From CAZTHM01 sp041946825 (GTDB lineage: Bacteria; Acidobacteriota; Terriglobia; UBA7540): a stretch of 64,000 nucleotides of DNA. How positions within the stretch are numbered: the first letter of the stretch is position 1; the number at the start of each line of letters is the position of its first letter. Made by a program: the position numbers and the translations under genes. The stretch lies in the NCBI GenBank assembly GCA_041946825.1, contig JBHGBD010000022.1, positions 17,504-81,503 of the forward strand. Direction: 5' to 3'. Under the pieces are notes generated by a model. The model was not told the origin of the DNA. It ran no database searches and saw only the letters and a program-made list of their open reading frames with translations. Below, piece after piece: positions 1-9,466 of the stretch.

Positions 1-722
1 GCAATCGCCTGACGCATGCGGGTCAAGGGCTTAGGCCGCTCGGCGAGTGCGCTGCGGACGTCTTCAACGGTGACGCGGCGAGATTCGACTTCGTCTCGCA
101 AGGTGAGCAGATCGAGATTCTCCTTCAACGCAAGCTTCCTGGCGGCAGGCGTGATCCGCAAGCGGTCATATCCGCGCGCCGTCAGAAAGGCCTTTACGTC
201 TCTTTCGACTATGCGCCCGTTGGGGCCCGTACCTTGGATGTGTTTCGGGTCGACGCCATGCTCTCTCGCGAGGCGCGCGGCACGAGGAGATATCTTCTGC
301 GCGGCCGCGGCCGATGAGGATTCCACGCTCGGTTGAAGTAGGAGCGAGGCGGGCAAAGTTTGAGACGCAGTCGGTTCTTCTCGCGCCGCAGGGGCCGGCG
401 GACGAGCATGCTCACCCGATGCGGCGGTAGAGGCTAGAGCTGCGGCGGTTGTGGGAGCAGGTGTGGTCTCCGGGGCGGACTCCCCTGGTTGACCGATATA
501 GCCGACAGTGGTCTGAACGGGGACCGTTTGGCCTTCCTGCACAAGAATCTTAAGGAGTGTGCCATCGAAGAAGCTCTCGACCTCGAGGATCGCCTTGTCG
601 GTTTCAATCTCAAAGAGAATGTCACCTTTGGAGACGGCATCGCCCTCTTTTTTCCGCCACTTCAGAATAGTGCCGACGTCTTCAGATTGGCCTAATTTCG
701 GCATCGCAACTGCGCGCGCCAT
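1..722 (-). CDS. Dihydrolipoamide acyltransferase (E2) of a 2-oxoacid dehydrogenase complex, 3' end outside window
   Basis: The first 240 residues are present; the reading frame is open to base 1, so the catalytic domain is missing. Residues 1-78 form a lipoyl domain with the lipoylated lysine at about 43 in ETDKAILEVES. An Ala/Pro/Thr-rich linker (about 80-140) follows. Then comes an E1/E3-binding domain (about 144-180, ISPRAARLAREHGVDP...GRIVERDV), and a second, weaker binding-domain-like unit (about 189-226, RITPAARKLAL...VTVEDVRSAL). The PLTRMRQAI start of the acyltransferase domain ends the visible part. It begins 14 bases after the fused E1 stop, so the two are surely cotranscribed. E2 carries the acyl group from E1 to CoA in the cytoplasm. 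Substrate (pyruvate, acetoin or branched-chain acid) cannot be fixed from the sequence. Confidence 0.93.
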   Translation of the reverse strand, partial: MARAVAMPKLGQSEDVGTILKWRKKEGDAVSKGDILFEIETDKAILEVESFFDGTLLKILVQEGQTVPVQTTVGYIGQPGESAPETTPAPTTAAALASTAASGEHARPPAPAAREEPTASQTLPASLLLQPSVESSSAAAAQKISPRAARLAREHGVDPKHIQGTGPNGRIVERDVKAFLTARGYDRLRITPAARKLALKENLDLLTLRDEVESRRVTVEDVRSALAERPKPLTRMRQAI

Positions 723-736
723 ACGCCCAACCCTTC

Positions 737-3046
737 CTAGAGGAGCGATCGCGCGGCCGTGAGAATGTCCTTGACCGCGGGTAGGAACGCTGCTTCCAAA
801 ACGTGCGACTGAGGCGCGATGCCGTTCTTAGCGCCGACGCGCATAATGGGAGCGTCGAGGTAGTCGAAGGCTTCGCTTTGAATCTGCGACGCCACCTCGC
901 CGGTGAAGCTGCCGATTCCAACGGCCTGGCTCACAACTACGCAGCGCCCGGTCTTTTGGACCGAGCGAATCACCGTTTCGATGTCCAAGGGTACTAGGCT
1001 TCGCAGATCGACGACCTCAACTGCGGCCTCTGTCTCGATCTGGAGGAGGTCGGCAGCCTTTAGCGAGTCGAGGACTGCCGGACCCCAGGCTACAATCGTG
1101 AGGTCGTTCCCCGATCGCTTGACGTCCGCGATTCCCAGTGGGACGAGGTACTCCTCTTCGGGGACCATGCCTTTTTCGCCGTAAAGGAGCTGGGACTCGA
1201 CGAACATGACCGGATTATTGTCCCGCACGGCGGACTTCAGCATGCCCTTAGCGTCATATGGGGTAGCGGGATAAACGACGTACAGCCCAGGAACATGGGC
1301 CATGAGGGATTCCAGCGTCTGCGAATGTTGGCCGCCGTAGCCTTTGCCCCCGCCGACGGAAGCTCGAATAACCAGCGGGACTTCCACTTGGGCGCCCGAC
1401 ATGTAGTGCCACTTGGCCGCCTGGTTGCAGATTTGATCGCTGGCCATCAAGGCAAAATCCATGTACATAAGCTCGACAATCGGCCGAAGCCCCATCATCG
1501 CGGCGCCCACGGCCGTGCCGCAGATCGCTGCCTCTGAAATCGGCGCGTTGAAGACACGGTCCCGGCCAAAGGTCTCCAGGAGGCCCTTGGTCAATTTGAA
1601 CGCGCCCCCATATTCAGCCACGTCTTCGCCATAGAAGATGACGCGCGCGTCCCGCTTCATTTCCTCGATCAGGGCTTCCTTGATCGCATCGCGATACGTG
1701 ATCTTGCCTTCGACGCGCCTAATCGCGGGCGGATGCTCGATGAGTCGGGCGCTCCGAAACTTCTCGGGCACGGCTTCAGCTGTTGTGTCCGTGTACATGT
1801 ACTTGATGACATCCACAGGATTGGGATCGGGCGCTTCTGCTGCGCGGATGGCGGCGCGAGCATTGCGTTCCCGGACTTTTGTCTCCAGCGCCGCCAGCGC
1901 TTCGTCGTTCAACACGCCACATTCCAGTAGTTGCCTTCTAAACGTGCGAACAGGGTCAACGCCTTTCCACGCAGCTTCTTCTTCCCGCGTTCGGTATTCA
2001 TCGCGGCCGTCACTCAGGGAGTGTCCGTAATACCGGTAGGTATTCACATCGACGAACACCGGCCCTTTTCCTCGGCGGCAAAGCGCCGCCGCTCGAAGCG
2101 TGGCGTCGCGCACGGCCAGGATGTCCATGCCATTCACGATCTCCGCGTGCATGTTGTTATCTGCAAATCCCGCCGCGCGGCGCACCAAATGTCGGATCCC
2201 CAGGACTTCCGAATCAGACCGGCCAGTCATTGCGTAATGGTTGTTAAGCACGAAAAAGATGATGGGAATACCGAAGTTGTGCCCTCCCGCGATTTCGTTT
2301 GTGAATTGGGATTGGGCGGCGAAATTCAACGATTCAAGCACCACTCCATTGGCGAAGGCGCCGTCCCCGGCGAAGCAACACACCACCGCACCATTCTGGA
2401 GGTAGCGGCATCCCAGCGCCGCGCCAGTCGCGATCGGCACGCTTCCGCCAACGATGGCATTGGCGCCCAGGTGCCCGACCGTGAAGTCGGCGATGTGCAT
2501 ACTGCCGCCGCGACCTTTGCAGTACCCGTCCTCCTTCCCGAAGAGCTCGGCGAGAGTTCGATAGACGTGGTCTTCGAGCGCGTCTTCTAGAAGTTCCTCC
2601 GGGAATTCCGCTTCCGAGTGTGGGACCCGCCGGCGGAGACGCTCAGCCGGCATGAGTCGGATGGCCTGGCAACCCCGCGCCAGGCTATCTCCATGGCCGC
2701 GATGGGTGCTGGTGATGTAGTCCTGGAGTTCCAATGCGCTCGCCGCGCCGACGGAAGCCGCTTCTTGGCCGATGGAGATATGTGTGGGACCGCGATAGTT
2801 AAATCCTGCAATCGGTTCGTAGGCGCCCGAGCGCAATTTGACAATCATCTCTTCCAACTCGCGGACCATGAGCATGTCTTCAAGGAGATGGATCGCAGTC
2901 GTTCTGTCCAGGTTCTCTGCCTCGAGCAGGGTCCGAAGATTGCCAGAAAAACGATATGCCGGGATCTTCCCACAATCGATCTCGAACGGCGTGAAATCGG
3001 GCCGACTGTCATTCAAGAAAACGACTGAGGCTTTCGATTGCTTCAT
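737..3046 (-). CDS. Fused alpha-beta E1 component of a 2-oxoacid (pyruvate/acetoin-like) dehydrogenase
   Basis: One 769-aa protein joins both E1 subunits, which are separate in most bacteria. Residues about 45-430 are the alpha part: it has the thiamine-diphosphate motif GDG (about 227-229) ending near NNH (268-270) and a RYYGHS phosphorylation-loop-like stretch. Residues about 445-769 are the beta part, recognisable from GEDVAEYGG, FNAPISEAAICG and the GGQHSQTLE segment. It decarboxylates a 2-oxoacid and passes the acyl group to the lipoyl arm of E2, whose gene starts 14 bases downstream. An extra, highly charged segment of about 35 residues (about 131-165) interrupts the alpha domain after HRGHGDSLARG. 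A TAGGAG motif precedes the ATG. Family assignment is firm; the true 2-oxoacid is not known. Confidence 0.93.
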   Translation of the reverse strand: MKQSKASVVFLNDSRPDFTPFEIDCGKIPAYRFSGNLRTLLEAENLDRTTAIHLLEDMLMVRELEEMIVKLRSGAYEPIAGFNYRGPTHISIGQEAASVGAASALELQDYITSTHRGHGDSLARGCQAIRLMPAERLRRRVPHSEAEFPEELLEDALEDHVYRTLAELFGKEDGYCKGRGGSMHIADFTVGHLGANAIVGGSVPIATGAALGCRYLQNGAVVCCFAGDGAFANGVVLESLNFAAQSQFTNEIAGGHNFGIPIIFFVLNNHYAMTGRSDSEVLGIRHLVRRAAGFADNNMHAEIVNGMDILAVRDATLRAAALCRRGKGPVFVDVNTYRYYGHSLSDGRDEYRTREEEAAWKGVDPVRTFRRQLLECGVLNDEALAALETKVRERNARAAIRAAEAPDPNPVDVIKYMYTDTTAEAVPEKFRSARLIEHPPAIRRVEGKITYRDAIKEALIEEMKRDARVIFYGEDVAEYGGAFKLTKGLLETFGRDRVFNAPISEAAICGTAVGAAMMGLRPIVELMYMDFALMASDQICNQAAKWHYMSGAQVEVPLVIRASVGGGKGYGGQHSQTLESLMAHVPGLYVVYPATPYDAKGMLKSAVRDNNPVMFVESQLLYGEKGMVPEEEYLVPLGIADVKRSGNDLTIVAWGPAVLDSLKAADLLQIETEAAVEVVDLRSLVPLDIETVIRSVQKTGRCVVVSQAVGIGSFTGEVASQIQSEAFDYLDAPIMRVGAKNGIAPQSHVLEAAFLPAVKDILTAARSLL

Positions 3047-3080
3047 GCTGGGTTGCTCCTAGCCAGAACGGACTGTTCCC

Positions 3081-4811
3081 CTACGGGGATGCCCCGGCAC
3101 TCGGAGGCAAAGCGAACTGCGATCGTCCAAAGGAAAGTGCCTCGATGTCACCGGAAAGGTTGATGTACTCCTCGCGGTGTTCCTGCGCCGCCATCTGCGC
3201 GAACTTGTCGCGGTACTCTTTCGCCCTGGACGCATCCCCAAGTCGGGTGTAGCAGGTGGCGAGCAAATAGTAGGCGCGCGAGGGCGGTTGACCCGCCGCA
3301 ATCGAATTCTGCAAATGCTCAATGGCCTCCCGATACCTCCCTGCTTGGGCCAGGATGCGCCCCAGACCGTAATGGACAACGGGTGATTTGGGCTGAAGGG
3401 CGAGCGCTTTCCGAAGGCTTTCTTCCGCTGCCGCAAGTTGACCCTGGCGTTCAAGCAGGGAAGCGTAATGAGCGTAGTAGAGGGCTTGTCGCGGGTTCAG
3501 GCGGATTGCAGCTTCATAGGCTGAAACTGCTTCCTTGCCATGGCCGAGCTCCGCGTGCGCAAAAGCGAGCAGGAATCGTGCCCGGTCATTTTCAGGCATA
3601 CGGCGTGTGACGACCTCGAGCATCGGGATCGCGCTGGAAAAGCGCCCGAGGCTCGCGTAGGAGACTCCGAGGAGGGAAAGGACTTCGGGTGACGCCGAAG
3701 GGTCCGGCGCATAGCTTTCCAGAAGTCCGATGACTTCTTTGAATTGGCCTCCCTTGGCCATGACTTGGGCCAAGCTGATGGCTGCCGCGGCGTCGCTGGG
3801 GGCTAACCGGTGGGCCTCTCGCAAATGGCTGAGAGCGTCATCGAGGTCCGAGCTTTCGAATAGCTGTCGGCCGAGCGCCAAATGCGCGGATGCGCTGCGG
3901 GGATTGAGTCGGGTCGCTCGGCGAAATGCCTCGATCGCGGAATCGTTGTCACCGAGCCCTGAGTAGGCTTCACCCAGGAGAACCTCGGTTTTGTCCGTAG
4001 GCGCCGTGCTGTTGCGGAGGGTCTGGAGCGTTGTCAGCGCTTCAGGGAAGGACCGTCGGGCCAGCTTGCACCGGACGACCTGCATGCCGATCTCGGTCTC
4101 GTTCGGGAGCAATTCCCAAGCCCGTGCCAGTGCCCTGTCTGCCGACTCGTAGGACCCATTCTTGAACATCACGAGTCCCAGGCTGTACAGGACCTGAGGT
4201 GAGTCCCACCACTGCCGCTGCACACGTTCAGCCTTCACTTTTGCGTCTGCTTCGTTACCAGCACAGAAGTGAGCGTCAACAATATTGATCGCGACCTCAG
4301 GATGGGAAGACGAAAGCTCCTCGGCTTTTCCAAACTGCGCGAGTGCTTTCTTGCAGGACTTCTGTATCAAATAGGCCCGCCCCAGGTTGTAGTGCGCGTC
4401 AAAGCTCCCGGGATCCAGATTGATGACCGCGTTGTATTCTTTAGCGGCCGCATCGAGCCGCGCCTGACGGAGATAGATCTCAGCCAGGCGCATCCTGAAT
4501 AAAGGTTGCCGTGGCTCCAGCTTGATCGCTTCCGCGAAGGATTTCTGGGCTTCGCCAAGCTTCCCCAGCCGGAGTTGCGCTGAGCCCAACGCGGCGTACG
4601 AACTAGCTGACCGCGGATCGACATGAACAGCTTCTTGAAAGAGATCCTCAGCTGCTTTCCAGTCGCCCCTCACCGCCGCGTCCTGTCCGCGCGAAAGTAA
4701 TGTCTGGGAAGAAGTTTGACCGGCCGAGGGAACAGCCGCCTGCACCAGGCACCAAAGCGCGAGTTCGAGGGCCAACACCTGAGGCAGGCAATTGATGGTT
4801 AGTCCCGTCAT
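3081..4811 (-). CDS. Secreted or periplasmic tetratricopeptide-repeat protein
   Basis: The start at 4811 is chosen because it gives a clean signal peptide (hydrophobic LPQVLALELALWCLVQAA, then PSAGQ); the frame stays open upstream to 4997, but that part is Arg-rich and unlike a leader. The mature protein is almost entirely TPR units of about 34 residues, with repeating patterns such as AxxxLGxxYxxLGxxxxAxxxFxxAxxLxP. TPRs are protein-binding scaffolds and no catalytic motif is seen. Its stop lies 34 bases before the fused E1 gene on the same strand, so it may head the E1-E2 operon, although an exported TPR protein has no obvious role with a cytoplasmic dehydrogenase. Long exported TPR proteins are abundant in Acidobacteriota. 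Confidence 0.8.
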   Translation of the reverse strand: MTGLTINCLPQVLALELALWCLVQAAVPSAGQTSSQTLLSRGQDAAVRGDWKAAEDLFQEAVHVDPRSASSYAALGSAQLRLGKLGEAQKSFAEAIKLEPRQPLFRMRLAEIYLRQARLDAAAKEYNAVINLDPGSFDAHYNLGRAYLIQKSCKKALAQFGKAEELSSSHPEVAINIVDAHFCAGNEADAKVKAERVQRQWWDSPQVLYSLGLVMFKNGSYESADRALARAWELLPNETEIGMQVVRCKLARRSFPEALTTLQTLRNSTAPTDKTEVLLGEAYSGLGDNDSAIEAFRRATRLNPRSASAHLALGRQLFESSDLDDALSHLREAHRLAPSDAAAAISLAQVMAKGGQFKEVIGLLESYAPDPSASPEVLSLLGVSYASLGRFSSAIPMLEVVTRRMPENDRARFLLAFAHAELGHGKEAVSAYEAAIRLNPRQALYYAHYASLLERQGQLAAAEESLRKALALQPKSPVVHYGLGRILAQAGRYREAIEHLQNSIAAGQPPSRAYYLLATCYTRLGDASRAKEYRDKFAQMAAQEHREEYINLSGDIEALSFGRSQFALPPSAGASP

Positions 4812-5471
4812 GTTCCTCGCGCGGCTTTCACCTGACGCGGAAGGCAACTCCCCCGGGCGCATGGTCGCAGGGAAGAGAAACAATCGACCGGAGAAAAAGC
4901 GCCGTTCGGGGGTTTGGCATCCAGCCATGGAAAGCCTGCGAACCGACACGTGGCGCATTTGTTCCATTATTGCCAATGGCGTGTCACGTTCCGGCAATGC
5001 ATGCTACCGCCACCATTCTCAGCCGTCAACTGCTTTTCGGCCCAGGGGCCGAGCGTCGATTTTATCGGTCACGCGGCGACCGGTTAAGACCGAAGCCCAG
5101 TCCATCGCTCTTTCTCATGTAGATTTCGATTCTCCAATACGCAGACTGATTGCGCGCCCTACCGTTCACTATATGTCTTACATCTGAGTGGATAAAGGAC
5201 ACCTTCCGGTTCTGCGGCGAATAGCATGACTACCACGAGAGACTCAATTGCTTCCCCTGGGCCGTTTCGGTTCGTTGTCTGGAGACTGCGGGCCTGATTG
5301 GTTTTGACCAGACGATCTTTGAGCTTGACATTCACGGGAAGTAGGGTCAGTTTATACCTCGCAACATGGGAGTATTATTAACAACAATCTGTGAGGAGGC
5401 TCTGATGCCCACCAAGCACGAATGATCCGGCTTCGGGCTTCCGCAAGAAGACTTAGTCCTGGCAGGGCGGA
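4812..5471. other. Intergenic region without a recognisable gene
   Basis: About 660 bases between a leftward TPR gene and a decayed plus-strand gene. Bases 4812-4997 are open in the TPR frame but give an Arg-rich, leaderless extension. From about 5200 the sequence becomes less GC-rich. Short stretches on the plus strand look protein-like but are broken by stops, so this may be the eroded 5' part of the pseudogene that follows. No RNA gene or strong terminator was seen. Confidence 0.5.
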
Positions 5472-5930
5472 ATGATTCGGGTCACGCTGGCCGACTATTA
5501 CTATGACCACGACCCGGAGTGGATGAAATAGTTGGCGAAGATGGTCAACCGACTCGGCGAGATCGCAGTTTGCAGGGATAATTCCATTTACTACCCAACG
5601 TCCCCAGGTTACGTCGACATCTTGACCTACCCCAAGTCAAGCTGGAGGATTACTGAACTACGTCGTGGCCCTCAGCTGACAATGGCTGATTTGCGGGACC
5701 ACACCAGGGGCATCCCGACGTATCTGGGCGGTACGCTCTTGCCCTTGGTGCGTTATGCCGAAGCCGCACAAGTCAAGAAGACTCTCGAACTCGCCGGCAA
5801 GCTGACGCAGTTTCTCTTGGAGCCAGATTCGGCGTGGATTCCCGACGGGTACGCCAAAGGCGTCACGCCCGCCGAACACAGGAAACCAGCTGCCGTCCCG
5901 ACCTATTCCGTTTACCACGATCGGGAGCAA
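5472..5930 (+). pseudogene. Decayed GH127-like (beta-L-arabinofuranosidase-type) gene fragment
   Basis: The reading from 5472 gives YYYDHDPEWMK, an in-frame TAG at 5529, then LAKMVNRLGEIAV, IYYP, LLPLVRYAEAAQVKKTLELA and a stretch ending TPAEH. The order and spacing match the middle of the intact GH127-like protein at 32832-34754 (IARALSRIVV, YAYFP, IRALTRWYKLSGDKQALETA). More stops lie in frame upstream, the N-terminus and the whole C-terminal half including the CC metal site are missing, and homology fades after about 5930. I therefore read it as a relic, not a short gene. An open frame continues to 6002 but runs into the upstream region of the next gene. Confidence 0.7.
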
Positions 5931-6034
5931 CTCCGCAAAGCCTCGGCGCCGATGATACCCGTCGAACGCTGCTTTGCTGATTCGCGGACCCTGTGCTGGT
6001 AGCCCCCATGCCGTAAAATCCGGCGTGGGCCCCC

Positions 6035-6041
6035 GAGGAGG
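6035..6041 (+). promoter_or_regulatory. Ribosome binding site that fixes a GTG start
   Basis: GAGGAGG lies 10 bases before GTG at 6052. It supports this GTG over the ATG-like start 78 bases upstream, and the resulting protein begins with an Arg-rich n-region and a hydrophobic leader. Confidence 0.7.
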
Positions 6042-6051
6042 ACTACATTCT

Positions 6052-8166
6052 GTGAGGCGTTGCCCAAGGCGGAGGATTTCTCGCGGTACGACTCTTTGGT
6101 TGCCTCTGGTTGTTAGTACTACGTTTGCATGGACATGTGGATTGACGTACGCGGGGCAGGAATCTCGTCAGCCCGGTTGGCCCGTTCAGGCGAGGGTGAA
6201 CGGTTCTGAAGTTTATGCTTTCGGCCCCTACGATGTCCTCTCGGTGAGCCCCACGTATTTTCCAGAGCTTCCACTGCAGCAAGGAAACAGCCGGAAACGG
6301 CAGAAGGTGCTTCCGAAGAAGTCGTGGGAGGTCCGATCCAATTACATCGGGCTCACCACAACCCGTCTACCCAGCTCTGTCGCCGCGGGAATAGAGCCGC
6401 GCAATCCGGTCTTCTTCATTGACGAGAATGACTCGACGATTGGATTCGCGGGTCGCCCGGATGGCGATCCCGCCACGGCGCGCGCGCATGTCCGCATCCT
6501 TTTGCCGTCCGTGACAACCATCAAATCGGTCGTTCTGATCCCGTCGCGAAAGGGTAAAACTCCGTCGGGGGTCACGATAGCGATCCATCGTTGGGTGCGA
6601 TGGGACCGTGACCAGCCGGATGAGACCGGACCCTGGACGACGGTATTTCGACAAGAAACCCGGACTTCCCCGGACGAGACAAGAGCGGCAAATACGGCTC
6701 CGGCTGTCTATCAATCGGAGAGTCCCGCCGGTCTGGGAGGTGAGACGGAATCAAGACCCCTGGTGTGCGACTTTCCGCCGGCAGAAACGCGCGAAGTCTG
6801 GATTTCGAGTCCGGCGGATCTCGAACTGGCGGAGATTCGCGTGCTCGATCTTGGGGGGAGGAATCTTGCCTCGATCGTCGCGGGAGGAACAGTTGCCGTC
6901 TCACGTCGCTCTCACCTTTTTTGGTTCGACGAGGACCATCAGCGCCACTTTTGGTCCATGACCTACGATCTCGGTGTGAAGTGGATCCGGGTCAGCTACT
7001 ACTTGACCCCGCTGATCTGGCCGTATGTGGAGCGTGCCCGAGGTGTGTATCAGATCGACCCTTACACGAAAGCGGTCTTGCGAGAGGCAGCGCAGAACGG
7101 AGTCACGATTACGTTGACCTTGGGTCCCCCGGAGCACCCCCTTTACGCCTCCGCGCCACGGGAAGTCCAGGTCAAAGCATTTTCTGACTACGTTCGCTTC
7201 ATGGTCCGAGAATTCAAAGACTTTGTTTCCTACTTTGAGGTCCTCAACGAATTCTATAACCAGGATGCATACGAACCCGGTAAGTCAGGCCCCTTTGAGC
7301 AAGAAGCGAGGGCATACGCTGAGTTCGCGCTGCCCGCGATGCGGGCAATTCGAGAAGAATCAAAGAGTGCCAGGATCATTCTCTGTGGTCCCTGCCCCTT
7401 GGCAGTGGACTGGATCGACGCCGCACTCGCCACGGGCCTGGCACCGCTTATCGACGTGATATCCTGGCACCCCTATCAACTCACGGAGCCGCCGGAAGCT
7501 CTCGACCGCCCGCGCCATCCCTGGGCGGGCCCGGAACTCCTTCGGTACGAGGACGCAGTCCGTTATCTACAAGGGTTGGCGCAGAAGCGCGGGTTCCGCG
7601 GGACGTTCCAGGCGAACGAGGCCGGCGCGTATGCAATCCACGAGATGCGCAGTACCGCACTGGTTTCCGCGAAATACATGGCACGGTCGCTCGTGTTGCA
7701 CAGCGCGCTCCGGGTTCCCGTTTTCTGGAATGAAATGGTCTCGCTTCTCAGGCCGGCGTGGCAACCCTTCTTCTGGCCTGGACAGCCGGATGTGCAGCCC
7801 GATTACTCATACTATGTCCTTCGCACTCTGAGTACTTTGATGGACGGCATGGAACCAGCGAGGGAAGGTAGCGTCGTCGACGTGAATCCGGGTTCACAGT
7901 GCGAGGAAGTTGAAAGCCTGCTCTTCTCTGACCGGTCCGGAAGGCTGCTGTTGGCCCTGTGGAGGCCTGTCCGTGGCGGAGATCAGACGGAGGCAGCGCA
8001 CTGCAGTGTACGAGTGCGCGGATTCTCGGCGCGAAGCGTGCTCGGATTTGAGGTGCTGAACGGCGAGAAACAAGAGCTCGTGTTCCAGCAAGACCGCCAC
8101 GGAGTGGAACTCGACGGCCTCCTGGTCCGCGACTATCCGCTGCTCATCCGTTTGGAGCCGCGATAG
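6052..8166 (+). CDS. Secreted clan-A-like glycoside hydrolase, family not assigned (paralogue 1)
   Basis: A 704-residue protein with a signal peptide (RRCPRRR then TTLWLPLVVSTTFAW). An N-terminal beta-rich region of about 240 residues, possibly discoidin-like, contains VYAFG and PKKSWE, shared with the paralogue at 11726. A TIM-barrel hydrolase domain follows (about 275-560). EVLNEFY puts a likely acid/base Glu at about 400, and QANEAGAYA puts a likely nucleophile Glu at about 523, the usual strand 4 and strand 7 positions in clan GH-A. A beta domain closes the protein. It probably attacks a polysaccharide outside the cytoplasm. A RhaT-type permease gene follows, which hints at a deoxy-sugar product. 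The family resembles GH39/GH5-type enzymes only in general plan. Confidence 0.72.
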   Translation: MRRCPRRRISRGTTLWLPLVVSTTFAWTCGLTYAGQESRQPGWPVQARVNGSEVYAFGPYDVLSVSPTYFPELPLQQGNSRKRQKVLPKKSWEVRSNYIGLTTTRLPSSVAAGIEPRNPVFFIDENDSTIGFAGRPDGDPATARAHVRILLPSVTTIKSVVLIPSRKGKTPSGVTIAIHRWVRWDRDQPDETGPWTTVFRQETRTSPDETRAANTAPAVYQSESPAGLGGETESRPLVCDFPPAETREVWISSPADLELAEIRVLDLGGRNLASIVAGGTVAVSRRSHLFWFDEDHQRHFWSMTYDLGVKWIRVSYYLTPLIWPYVERARGVYQIDPYTKAVLREAAQNGVTITLTLGPPEHPLYASAPREVQVKAFSDYVRFMVREFKDFVSYFEVLNEFYNQDAYEPGKSGPFEQEARAYAEFALPAMRAIREESKSARIILCGPCPLAVDWIDAALATGLAPLIDVISWHPYQLTEPPEALDRPRHPWAGPELLRYEDAVRYLQGLAQKRGFRGTFQANEAGAYAIHEMRSTALVSAKYMARSLVLHSALRVPVFWNEMVSLLRPAWQPFFWPGQPDVQPDYSYYVLRTLSTLMDGMEPAREGSVVDVNPGSQCEEVESLLFSDRSGRLLLALWRPVRGGDQTEAAHCSVRVRGFSARSVLGFEVLNGEKQELVFQQDRHGVELDGLLVRDYPLLIRLEPR

Positions 8167-8313
8167 ACACAAAGGGCATCTGGAAGGCCGCTGCGACCGT
8201 CGGCAGCACGGAACCGAGGCATACATTTAGCGATTGAAGATTCGCTCACGCGGCGCAGCTCAGGCCCGTAATCCGTTTTGGCTGGTGCGCCAGCACCGAA
8301 GGGAGGAAGTATC

Positions 8314-9369
8314 GTGTCGATCATTATCGGTTCTCTGGTATGCATGTTCGGTGGGCTCGGGGTGGGCTCCTTCTTGCTTCCCCTTAAGTTCTCAAAGACC
8401 TGGCGGTGGGAGAACTCCTGGTTGTTAGGAGCCTTCTTCATGTACGTCCTGTTACCTGCCGTTACCTTGCTTTTGGCTATTCCTCAATTCGGCGAAATCT
8501 ATGGTCAGACCCCATTGAGAGATTTGGGGATGATCTACCTCTTCGGCCTCATCCAGGGAACGGGATCATTGATTTTTACTTATGGAACGACCGTGATGGG
8601 GTTGGCTCTTGGATATGCACTCATGATCGGCTGCATCGCGCTATTTGGGTTGCTCGTCCCGCTTTTTGGCGCCCACCTGGATCGCGTCACGAAGCTGGAT
8701 GGCATAACCTTGCTGGTCGGTTGCGCGATCCTCGTTTTGGGCATTGGCCTCTCCGGCTGGGCGGGCTTGCAGCGCGAGGCGATCAAAGGACAATCGGGAG
8801 CGGCCCCCGGTCAAAAGAAACTCAACATCCCGCTGATGGTCATCGTCGTCCTGTGGTCAGGAATTGCGAATGCCATGTTCTATTTCACCTTTGAGTTCCA
8901 GCAGTCGATGAAGGCGTCCGCATTAACTCAATACAATGTCCCCTTGTACGCTTGGGGATTTCTCAACACACTCCCCTTTTTCCTTGGAATGTTCACCATC
9001 AATTTGATTCTCACCATGATCAAGATGGTCAGGGACGGAACTTTGAAGAACTACTGGGCAGCTTCGGGATTGGGCCGCGAGTATCTGCTGGGGGCTTCGA
9101 TTGGCATCATGTGGTACATCGGTCAAGGAGTCGGATACACCGTTGGCCAGGCTGTCCTGGGACCTCTCGGGGTGGCGGTGGGTGCGGCACTTTTCATGGG
9201 AACTATCATGATAGTCTCGAACGTCCTGGGAGTCCGCACAGGAGAATGGGCTGGCGTGCCCGCCGCGATCATGAAAAAGCTCTATGCAGCGCTCGTCCTT
9301 CTAGTTGTGGCGATGTCAGTCATTGCGGTGGGCAACTATTTGCAGCAGGTTGTCTTTGAGGTGGCCTAA
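8314..9369 (+). CDS. RhaT-type sugar:proton symporter (DMT superfamily)
   Basis: About 351 residues with some ten hydrophobic helices. The start of helix 1 carries the RhaT-like pattern GGLGVGSFLLPLKFSKTW followed by WRWENSW, and later helices keep the small-residue-rich character of L-rhamnose permeases. GTG at 8314 is chosen because GGGAGGA (8301-8307) lies about six bases upstream; an earlier TTG adds a short polar tail. It would bring L-rhamnose or a related sugar across the inner membrane. Its place between two secreted glycoside hydrolase genes and ahead of an HpcH/HpaI aldolase supports a role in sugar uptake. The actual sugar is inferred. Confidence 0.8.
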   Translation: MSIIIGSLVCMFGGLGVGSFLLPLKFSKTWRWENSWLLGAFFMYVLLPAVTLLLAIPQFGEIYGQTPLRDLGMIYLFGLIQGTGSLIFTYGTTVMGLALGYALMIGCIALFGLLVPLFGAHLDRVTKLDGITLLVGCAILVLGIGLSGWAGLQREAIKGQSGAAPGQKKLNIPLMVIVVLWSGIANAMFYFTFEFQQSMKASALTQYNVPLYAWGFLNTLPFFLGMFTINLILTMIKMVRDGTLKNYWAASGLGREYLLGASIGIMWYIGQGVGYTVGQAVLGPLGVAVGAALFMGTIMIVSNVLGVRTGEWAGVPAAIMKKLYAALVLLVVAMSVIAVGNYLQQVVFEVA

Positions 9370-9466
9370 GCTCTCACGGCGCCAAAGCCATCGCGAGTCG
9401 CACCAGCGCCTCCGAAAGCGGTTTCTGGTTGGGGGACCTGGGGGCGAACGTTTGGAGAGACCGGAC

